Shown one piece after another: positions 55,880-64,000 of a DNA stretch of 64,000 nt. A model generated the notes under the pieces. The model had not been told where the DNA came from, did no database searches, and saw only the letters and a program-made list of their open reading frames with translations. The stretch's first letter is position 1, and each line of letters starts with the position of its first letter. The DNA is taken from positions 41,641,038 through 41,705,037 of the forward strand of contig NC_041002.1 of NCBI RefSeq assembly GCF_004193775.1. Direction: 5' to 3'. This DNA comes from Glycine soja. Its lineage: Eukaryota > Streptophyta > Magnoliopsida > Fabales > Fabaceae. The position numbers and the translations under genes are program-made.

Positions 55880-58246
55880 ATGTTGAAATGCTAAGAAGGT
55901 CATTTTAGAAGATTGGTTCATCCCTGGGAAATGGGTGAACCTTAAAAGTCTGATGGAAAAATGTTTCACTATCAAAGGCCTTTTTTGTTGTGTTGTTTGG
56001 ACACCATTTTTGGAGAAGTTTCACTCATGGCAATATGATTCTCATGCCCTATTCTAGGGAACAACAAGACAAGATGGAATCAGCATTTGAAGAACTGCCA
56101 ATGGAAGGGAAGTGATCGTCTCATCTAAGACCATTGCTGCTGTGATTGGGTGTCCAAAAAAGGGTTTGGTCTTTGAAAAAGATTGGGAGAAGGATATAAC
56201 CTAGGACATGATGGACAGTATGCTCTATGGAAAGTAGCATCAAGAATCGTCTTATAAGAAGGCTTTGGTCAACTTCTTGAGCCTCACATACATGTGGAGA
56301 CTCGTCCATTGCTCAACATAGTAATGCCCAGATTGGGATTAAGAATCTATGAAAGTGACAAAGATAGATTTTTCATGCATAAAGTGATGATGGGTGAAAG
56401 GGTGAATCTGCCTGAAGTCATCTTCTTCTATTGGCTTCAAGCTTTCAAGGACTTATTTCATGCCAAAGATAAGAAGAACCTTGTTCCGTATGGGATGTTT
56501 TTCACTCAAATCATGAGGAATAGTGGGGTAGATGTGTTTGTGTTGAAACCATTTGCAGGTGGCACACAACATAGAGGTTTGACCTTTGTCAAGATGTGAA
56601 AAATTGACAACTTCCCTAAATATGCTCAAAAGCATATTAAAAGAAAGGTCAACAAGGAGGAACCACAATTTATTGTTAGATAGATAGAAGAAGCTCAGAA
56701 GTAGCCAATAAATATAGAGTCTAGAGCAGTGTCTCAGTAGACTCGGGAAGAGCAAGCTCAAGCCAAGCTAAAACCTTTTAAACCTAGCCAACCCAAACTT
56801 AAACTACCTACCAAAACAAAATACCCATCTATACCATCTGACACAAGACCCTCAGACCAATCAAAGAAACCCAAGAAACAACCATCATCTAACCCCAAAC
56901 CTATAAACCTTGATGTGAATGTTAGATTCTACCTTGGCTTCAAATGATATAGATTGTTGGAACGACAAACTTGAAACAAAGTATGGAGAGACAAAGTTGA
57001 CATTGGGACTCATGCTCTTGACCCATAAATGAAAAAGTTGGAGTTGGAAAGGTTCAATCTCCTTAAGCACTAGAAGGAAGGTTTTTCAAGTATCGATTCT
57101 TTCTCTTATCAATCTTGGGACACCTTACCTAAAGAAGAAGAGTATGCTCTTGCAGTCCGTGGAGAGAGAGAACCAGTCTTCAAAATATTCCCCCCATGAC
57201 AGACTGTGGCTCTTAATCCCGACAATCTTATCTTTAAGCATCTGCCCACAAACCGAAAGATATATCCTCCTATGAAAGCATCTAGAGAATTAGAAAGGTT
57301 GCATTTGCTATCATCCCTTTCTTTAATCCCCTACAGAGATGAGATCAAATCAAGGAAAGATTCATTTCACGGAATCCAAAGGCTCAACACTCATATTCCT
57401 TTCATGTTGGGGTCATAATTCTATTGCCTAGCTACTCCAACGACTCACTTTCAAATTATTATTAGTCAGCATGTTTTGTATCAAAATGTCAAATGCTACA
57501 AGGGCAAGCAATTGCTGACTAAAGATGATGAAGATGCTGAGTCTATTAGATTGGTTAAAGCTCGACTTGATCATCTATTCAAACATGAACTTGAAGCTTT
57601 CCAACACAAGTATGTGCTTATAACTTTGTATCGATATGCCATGAAAAGGTTCTACAGGATGTGGAAATGCTGCTCTGGTTTGGAATCTAAGGAGAAGCCA
57701 CATGCGAATGCCTATCATCATGAAGTTGTGTAGTACTATTAGACTTTGAGCCATTCTTGCTTCACTCAAGAAACTCCCTTCAACATAATCTACACATGGA
57801 AAAGGGATTTCTATGCTGAGTTTTATCGAACCTTCTCCTTTGTGGTGTCTTTTCCCTTCTCCAGATACTTTTTCACACACCATGTAGATCCTATCATTAA
57901 AGAAGTTGAATATGATGTTGAAGTTGCTTCTGACTTTATGGTTGTTCAAGTGTATGATCCTCCACTCTCTCGTGCCTATGTTCATCCACTTAAAGTGGAA
58001 CTTGTCAAAACCAGATAGGCACTTGCTCATGCCTTAAAGGATTATGCTCATGCTGAGAAGGAAGCTCATAGATGGTCTTTGAATGGTGATGACTTCTACA
58101 GGAAAGCCATTGGGTGGAAACCTCATCGTCCTCCAATGCCACTTGGTAGCCTTGTTCATCTTTCTATTAATTTTGAGGACTCTGGAGATGAGTTTCTTAG
58201 GAATCTTGATGAAGAAGTTGTCAAACAAAAGGAGGAGAAAATGTAA
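55880..58246 (+). pseudogene. Third ORF (envelope-like) of the Sirevirus, decayed
   Basis: Between pol and the 3' LTR lie about 2.4 kb with broken open frames: 56120-56220 (IAAVIGCPKKGLVF), 56294-56599 (YWLQAFKDLFHAKDKKNLVP), 57206-57418, 57476-57733 and 57880-58246 (ending EEVVKQKEEKM). The position and length match the extra ORF typical of the SIRE1/Sirevirus group, sometimes called envelope-like. The FKDLFHAKDKKNLVPYGMFF segment resembles the plant transposon protein family of these ORFs. At least six stops or frame changes are visible. No clear signal peptide or membrane segment was seen in this copy. Start position is approximate. Confidence 0.6.
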
Positions 58247-58268
58247 AAGGCTGATGTCTAACATCATC

Positions 58269-58557
58269 TAAGAGGGAGTTACAAAGTATGAAGAAAGTAT
58301 AAATTTAGAGGGAGCTTTTTTCTTATTTCTACCCTGAACATTTTATATTTTGTCTTAAAGCACATCTTCTTGATGTGAAAATCTTGATATGAATTTGTTC
58401 ATACTTTACCTCAAAGTCTTATGATGCTTTATGATCTATTTATCGTATATATCTTTTGCATCTAATAAGATTGACTAATGTTTTAAATGATATATCTTAT
58501 AAGTTTGCCTTCATCTTTCAAATTTGTGTTTGTTTGACATCATCAAAAGGGGAGAGA
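58269..58557 (+). promoter_or_regulatory. Polypurine tract(s) before the 3' LTR
   Basis: AAAAGGGGAGAGA at 58545-58557 immediately precedes the LTR. Weaker purine tracts (AAGAGGGAG at about 58269, TTAGAGGGAG at about 58305) lie upstream, again suggesting the multi-tract arrangement of Sireviruses. Confidence 0.75.
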
Positions 58558-58558
58558 T

Positions 58559-59752
58559 TGTTAAGTCAAAAGACATTTATGTCTTGAGAAAAATTAGGAC
58601 ACTTAATTATTTGTATTAAATGTAAACAATACAAAGGTTAAAATTTGTGTCTTATGCGAAATCTACGTTTGATGTTTCATATCTGATGCTTTATCAAAAC
58701 ATGCCTTGAGAAGTTTGAATTTGATGTTTCAGACAATAGGCAGATAGAGTCATGAATTGATACGACATTTAAGATTGTGGCTGATATCTCTTTTACAAAA
58801 ACATTATCCTATGATCTCCCAAATCCAATGAAGAATAAATGAAGTCAAGGTCTGAAATTCCTCAATTGCCATCAAAAAAAGAGATCTACTACACAAGATC
58901 TACTCTAACATAAAGAAAGTGACTACCTACTGCAATACTAAACATGTAAGCTTCAAAGAGTGAACTCTCTACATGAGGAAAGGACATGCACTTAATGCAA
59001 GCATTAAATGCCCCCAACAACCACATTCATCGGACAAAGATTAAGTGAAGAAATTTGTCTATTATGAGACAACGAACACTTGAAGACGAGGCCTATGTAA
59101 ACTAGAAGCTTTAAAGATTTGAAGAATCAACTTTGTGCGAAAAAACATTCATTATTCTTTCTACACAAAGCTTTATGTATATTCTTGTAAAGTTATAAAG
59201 AGCTCTCAAAACACATTGATCATATTGAGAGAGAAAGACTATGTGTTGATCATATATTTGTCTGTAAGGCAATTCTAGATTTAGTCTCTTTGCAAACTCA
59301 AACTACAAATCTCTTCTGGTTTGTTTAAAGCAAGTAATGGTTTGGTAGGACAATAAATATTGGGTGTTAATCAAGCTTGAGGTAGAGCTAGAAGTGGTCA
59401 TGACAATACTTGAAATTTATGAGAAGTTAGCGAAACTTGGTGTGTTTTGTCAAGAAATGAATGTAGTCTCAGTGGGACAAATGAACTAATATAACTCTTT
59501 GTGTCTAATATTTTACATGCTTTCTTGTTGCTATCAACTGACCCCAAGGTGTAAATTTGTTTTTAGACATTTGAAAATATCTTGTGCTTAACGTGTTTGT
59601 TTTTCATCGTTTGATTGTGTTTTTCAAATGATTTGTTATCTATTTTTGCAAGTTACTTCTTCAGGCGAAAAAACTTTGCTTGATTGAAAAAAGGTTTTAA
59701 AAATCTCTAAAATCACAGTTCAATCCCCCTTCTTGTGATATTTGTTTTTATA
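58559..59752 (+). repeat. 3' LTR of the 48251-59752 element
   Basis: 1194 bp, uninterrupted. It ends TTTGTTTTTATA, where the 5' LTR has TTTGCCTTTACA, so the terminal CA is mutated. Confidence 0.85.
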
Positions 59753-61223
59753 ATGTTTGAGGGACAAATCAGGATGGAAATACTTATGTCTTATCAGACC
59801 CAAAATTTTGATAGTCAACTTTTTAATTCAAACTCGACCTGATTAAAGTATAATAACATAAGGGATAAGATCGACTCAACTCAACTTGTTGGTATAATAT
59901 ATTAATCTTAACATTATATATAATTAAATGGTAGAATTAAAAAAAAAAGTATTCAACTATACAATTAAGATGTGTGTGTGTGTGTGTGTGTTAAGATAAA
60001 TAATATCAATAAATAAATATTACACCCATTTCTATTTATAAGACACGATTACCTAATTCACTAGGAATAAGAAAAGTAGTTAATTTAATTGGTTTAAATA
60101 AATATCTCCTATATTTATATACTTTTCCAAAAATATCATTGTCTTAATTCTTCTCTCTCCCTCTCTCTTAAATGTATCTCAATATAATCTCTTTCTAATG
60201 TAATTAGGGACATTTTAGTCTAAAACTAATTAATGCAAGAGACATAATGGATTGAGTCTTATAAAAAGGAACAAAAACTACTTCAAAGTTGAATTGTATA
60301 AAATAATAACAAAGGTACTATTATGTTAGACAAAACATTATTTAAGTTAGAAGTTATATTATTTACATAATTATTTATAAATTAAACATTTTAAGAGAAT
60401 ATATGGCATTTAATCAGGTTAAGGCAACCTGAAAAGCCAGAAAAAAAAAAAAAAAAAAGACGACCCAAAATATAACTTGAACATATTCTCAAAATGCATT
60501 AGATATAGTTTCTTAGGCTTGAACCTATTAAAAAAATCTCTTCATGGTCAATCTTTTTATGTCAGGCCAGGTTAGTTAAATGAGTCTAGTCATGAATATT
60601 CCTACATCTCAAGTGTGAAGTTAGGAATTAGACATCTATGAGTGGTCCAATAAGGAGTGATAATAGACCAATTAATAACTACTAGTATAAGCTTTGATAT
60701 CATTTTAGAATTTAAGTTTGAGTTTAATTAACTTGTGCTAAAAAGTTAGATCAAAATGTTAAGATTGCATTGTAGTTTAAATGCACTATTTTGTTTAAAT
60801 CACTAGTCAATTTGGGATTGCTAACAAGGAGGATGGGTTGAAGATCTCACATTAACAATATAACCAAAATAAAATATATAATTAAAAGAAAAATAATTCT
60901 CACCTCATAATTTAACTTTTAAGATTGAGTTTGATTCAAACTCAAATTCTTATGCACTGATACCAAAAGTTATCTTAACAATTATTCTTGTGTCAAACAG
61001 TCACTTGTCATTGGAATTACTCATAGATATTTTGGGCATAGCATAAGGAAGTATGTTGAAAATACCATAGTAAATTACTCATGACAAAAAATAATATATA
61101 CAAAGAGCAAGCAATTAGCTTTTGAAATTGAATTTAATTCAAATCCTAAAACAATGTGTTGAAAATTTTATATTGATTAATCTTATGAAAAAAAATGTAT
61201 ATAAATAAATAACAATCATAACT

Positions 61224-61315
61224 AGCTTTTGAAATTGCGTTATCTTTACCAAGTTGATTCGTATTGTGAAGCTTTTGAAATTGCGTTATCTTTACCAAGT
61301 TGATTCGTATTGTGA
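61224..61315. repeat. 46-bp perfect tandem duplication
   Basis: AGCTTTTGAAATTGCGTTAT through GATTCGTATTGTGA occurs at 61224-61269 and again at 61270-61315 with no difference seen. Confidence 0.92.
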
Positions 61316-61672
61316 AGTGGGAGAAGAGAAACTTCTAACCGCGACCATAGTGGAACAATTATACCAGGAATGGAGTTACTTGTAGCACTTGTTCACAATT
61401 GCATTATGCCAATACTTCTTTGTTTTTTTAGTGGAAAACATACAAGCTGACCATTTGTTTTGGTAGCAGACATATCAGCTAACTTTCTTTTGCCATCTAA
61501 TTTTGCACATGCTTATTCACTTCAATAAGAAATTTCTAGTCAAATCAAGAATCTATTGGATAAGAAATTCCTATCATGAGTTATTCTCTCCTAGTCATCA
61601 AATGCAATACTTTAGATAAACAAGAGGTTACATATGTACGTTTCCAATGCGTATAGTGGCCTTCACTTCACA

Positions 61673-61676
<4 letters not shown>

Positions 61677-61726
<50 letters not shown>
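61677..61726. repeat. (TA)n microsatellite
   Basis: About 25 TA units. Confidence 0.95.
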
Positions 61727-61729
<3 letters not shown>

Positions 61730-62589
61730 ATTCTATTTTATTATATAAAACCTAAAAAATCTTCTGTAAAAAAATTATTAAATCTGTATATAGATGTATG
61801 ACTCAAGGAATATAAAAACAAAAAAAACGCATTCTTGTTTTTGACAAACAACAAAAAACACATTGTAGTTTGCATCATTCGTAGTCACTTCACATAATTA
61901 ATTTGCTTCAAGTTCATTTTCATACTTGTTCTGAAGTTGCGCTTTCTCTCTTTTACCTAAGAGGGACACATAGGTAGTTTGTTTGTTTCTTTTACACGTA
62001 TATTTTATCGGAGATAATTAAGTTGAATAAGTTACTATGAACTACAAATTACAATATTCTTCTTTTAAATATTTAACATAGTTCATATGACCCGTAAATC
62101 AATATAGCTATTTTTTAAAGATTCAATGTAATTGTTAATGATTAGAAATAATAGTAAAAATTATCATAAAGTAAGAGGGGATAAATTGGTTCCAAAGTGA
62201 TTTATGACTCCAAATTTAAACTTTTCGCAAATATTCTCCTTAATCTAATTTATTCAAGAGATATAAAACACTTAGGATTGTCTTGAAAACAAGTATAAAA
62301 AAAAAGGAAGTTGACTCTAATTGTGATCTGTCGGTGGAACTAAAGTTATCAAAAGGAGTATGACCCTAACCACAACTTGCCGGTAGAACTAACACTATCA
62401 AGATTTTAATCCAAGAACAAAGAAAAAACTCTCACAATAGATAAACTCTCAGATTTCATTAATCTTCACATTCTGCCTTTGGAGAGTATAAGAGTTTCCT
62501 GTTTATAGGCTAATCTTGAAATGCTAGAATAAATCACCACTAACATACATTTACCAAATGCATTAATACATTACTACAAAAAGCACAAA

Positions 62590-62890
62590 CAAAGACGGTG
62601 GAAAATAACATACAAAGACGGTGGAGCACCGTCTTTGAATCTAACGTCGTCGAAAGTTTACGACGGACCTATAAAACCCGTCTTAGAAAAATGTTGCCTT
62701 CTAAGACGGTCGTTAGCTAATGATCGTCTTAAAAAGTTACCTTTCTAAGATGGTGATTAGCTAAGACGTTTCTTAGCTAATCACCGTCTTAGAAAGTACC
62801 TTTCTAAGATGTTGTTTAACTAATCACCGTCTTAGAAATGTAACTTTCTAAGACGGTCATTAATTAACCACCGTCTTAGAATGTTATTTT
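62590..62890. repeat. CACTA subterminal repeats (CTAAGACGGT type)
   Basis: At least ten direct and inverted copies of TTCTAAGACGGT or close variants, arranged as hairpins such as TTCTAAGATGGTGATTAGC facing GCTAATCACCGTCTTAGAA. Confidence 0.88.
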
Positions 62891-63186
62891 GACAAAAAAA
62901 AAATATTAAATTTAAAAAATAATAAAAACATTATTTGCTATCAGTAGTTTCCATGTTTTGGGACTTAGTAACATAAGAATTTATTTTTTACAACTATATC
63001 AAGCAAACTCTAAATTTATTTCTATTAGACCTTTAAGACAAATAACAATAAGAATGGTCCAAAAACATAGTATTGGGAGCTATGATTAAATAAAGAGAGA
63101 GAACTCTCATGATCAAGGAAAATTACTAAAGTAGAATTACCTTATTAAATTTACTATCCTACAGAGTAAAAAAGAGGGAAACTTAC

Positions 63187-63309
63187 AATTTTGCCATCCC
63201 TCCCTGCTTCTTCCAAATATTGGTCCCACACTTCTTTGGTGGTAATAAGTTTCACATTCCCAGCAACAAAATCCATATTATCATCAGAATCATTATCCTT
63301 AGCTTTGTT
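63187..63309 (-). pseudogene. Thioredoxin h exon fragment
   Basis: Minus-strand exon of 123 bp between an acceptor (TGCTTGTAG at 63318-63310) and a GTAAGT donor (63186-63181). It reads NKAKDNDSDDNMDFVAGNVK, then LITTKEVWDQYLEEAGRDGKI. This is the N-terminal part of a subgroup of plant h-type thioredoxins, where an intron is expected just after GKI. The WCGPC active site would be in the next exon and is not found here, so the fragment has no redox function. Neighbouring same-strand exon fragments suggest capture by a CACTA element. Confidence 0.75.
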
Positions 63310-63668
63310 CTACAAGCATTAAAAACATGAAACTTCTCAGTCAACTTGTTTATCAATGTCTACAAAGTTAAGCATTGAGAATTTCCAACTAGCACATGAC
63401 CTAATTAAGACTCTGATTTTTTTTCAAGACCTAATTAAGAATTAAGAAATTATTAATAATTTAATTGGTAACAGTAAATTTATTTTAAATTATATTTTTT
63501 TCCAAAATTATTCTTAATAGTAATAAAAACATATTTTTATTAATTTTAATTAGTTCTTTTATCCTCTTTTATGATTTTATCATTAATAAGATTAAACGAA
63601 AGTATAGAAAATAAAAACATAATTTACGTCTAATTAAATAAAGTAATGTATAGTTAATTAATAGGTAC

Positions 63669-63790
63669 CTTTTGATAGCTCCGTAGCCGTGGCTTCCCAA
63701 AACCAATACAGATGCACGGTGCCTCTCTACAGCATCACACAACACGTTCCTAGCATCACCTTGGACCACTTCCACTAGCACCTCAAGAAC
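63669..63790 (-). pseudogene. Universal stress protein (UspA family) exon fragment
   Basis: Minus-strand exon of 122 bp, with acceptor AATTGCAG before 63790 and donor GTACCT after 63669. It encodes VLEVLVEVVQGDARNVLCDA, then VERHRASVLVLGSHGYGAIKR. The GSHGYG loop and the preceding VLVLG strand are the nucleotide-binding end of plant UspA-domain proteins. An open frame runs on into the intron but that part is low-complexity. The first half and the C-terminal strand of the domain are absent, so the fragment is not functional on its own. Confidence 0.75.
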
Positions 63791-63837
63791 CTGCAATTTT
63801 AAACCAAAATTTTAAAACAACAAATTGAAAAGAGTCA

Positions 63838-64000
63838 CTGCCTTCACTATAGTAGTTACTAATGAACCCCGTCCTTTGTCAAGTCTTGCTTCCATCACAT
63901 ATGCTTGAGCAGGCCCATGAATTCGTGCTTTAAGATCCATCATATCAGCCTGAAGTAGTAAAGATTCTTCTAGGTTATCCAGTCCAATTTTTTCCAGATA
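63838..64000 (-). pseudogene. Translation initiation factor IF-2 exon fragment (partial at edge)
   Basis: The minus-strand reading from the window edge to about 63838 has no stop: LEKIGLDNLEESLLLQADMM, then DLKARIHGPAQAYVMEARLD and KGRGSLVTTIVKA. The LDKGRG...TTIVKAG core with a preceding GxAQAxVxEA is characteristic of organellar/bacterial-type IF-2 (domain II start), probably the mitochondrial form in plants. It ends at a GTGACT donor-like site. The upstream part is outside the window. Same strand as the USP and thioredoxin fragments. Confidence 0.7.

Larger units (their letters stand above)
48251..59752 (+). mobile_element. Old Copia/Sirevirus-type LTR retrotransposon
   Basis: The 5' LTR starts TGTTAAGTCAAAAGG (48251) and the 3' LTR starts identically at 58559. 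The flanks are GTGTT (48246-48250) and ATGTT (59753-59757), a 5-bp duplication with one change. After removal of the nested 1-kb insertion the element is about 10.5 kb, the usual Sirevirus size. Order: 5' LTR, tRNA-Met primer site, gag-pol, long third (envelope-like) ORF, purine tract, 3' LTR. Coding regions are full of stops and frameshifts and the LTRs differ much more than in the 9.6-16.0 kb element, so this is an older insertion. Confidence 0.88.
59758..62568. other. Spacer with microsatellites, no gene seen
   Basis: AT-rich. It contains (GT)n at 59971-59991, a 46-bp tandem duplication at 61224-61315 and (TA)n at 61677-61726. I saw no LTR or TIR ends. Confidence 0.5.
62569..64000. mobile_element. 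CACTA-type element end with captured gene fragments (runs off window)
   Basis: CATTACTACAAAAAGC at 62569 is a one-base variant of the CACTACTACAAAAA terminus. About 300 bp of subterminal repeats with CTAAGACGGT/ACCGTCTTAG follow. Beyond these, on the minus strand and in the order read from the window edge, lie exon fragments of IF-2, a universal stress protein and thioredoxin h. Each is bounded by splice-like sites. A set of unrelated host exon fragments next to a CACTA end is the hallmark of gene-capturing CACTA elements, such as Tgm-Express1 described in soybean. The other terminus and TSD are outside the window. Confidence 0.65.

Noticed and set aside
63569..63796. Complete 75-aa universal stress protein gene
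   Set aside because: Only the first ~40 codons resemble UspA; the remainder reads through a splice-donor site into low-complexity intron-like sequence.

Overview
The window looks like repeat-rich plant nuclear DNA, almost certainly from a legume and most likely soybean (Glycine) or a close relative. I base this on recognised repeat families: Sirevirus-type Copia elements whose LTRs carry TAATCGATTA palindromes, CACTA ends with AACATCGGTT or CTAAGACGGT subterminal repeats, and a gag-like plant transposon ORF with C-rich LTRs. The organism is an inference; no database search was run. I see no intact ordinary host gene, rRNA, tRNA or CRISPR array. Nearly everything is transposable elements, often nested, plus AT-rich spacer and microsatellites.

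Layout. 1-8.5 kb: decayed spacer with a foldback element (526-951), a Ty3/gypsy LTR with gag remnant (2433-4616), a possible second gypsy LTR (6308-7889) and a minus-strand gypsy LTR fragment (7890-8540). 8.5-16.2 kb: an LTR-like sequence split by a young Copia/Sirevirus element (9575-15962) with 1089-bp LTRs and a TTTTT target duplication. 17.1-28.5 kb: a CACTA element (TSD atg) split by a minus-strand LTR retrotransposon (18721-26784, TSD gcttg), which itself holds a CACTA fragment. 30.4-39.2 kb: a Mutator-like element (MULE) with ~250-bp terminal inverted repeats. It holds a decayed transposase, a plant-mobile-domain (MAIN-like) pseudogene, two families of tandem repeats, a hAT-like MITE with a perfect 8-bp TSD, and two uninterrupted TATA-led ORFs that resemble the PB1-like N-terminal domain of plant MULE transposases. 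39-48 kb: AT-rich spacer with two long-TIR non-autonomous elements and microsatellites. 48.25-59.75 kb: an old Sirevirus-type Copia element whose 5' LTR is split by a deletion derivative of another Copia element. 62.57 kb to the window end: a CACTA-type end followed by same-strand exon fragments of a thioredoxin h, a universal stress protein and a translation initiation factor IF-2, as in gene-capturing CACTA elements.

The two most interesting loci are the MULE with stand-alone, apparently intact N-terminal-domain genes whose transposase is dead, and the CACTA end carrying three captured gene fragments. Nonsense mutations that I traced in the decayed ORFs are TGG to TGA or CAG to TAG, as expected from deamination of methylated cytosines in silenced transposons.
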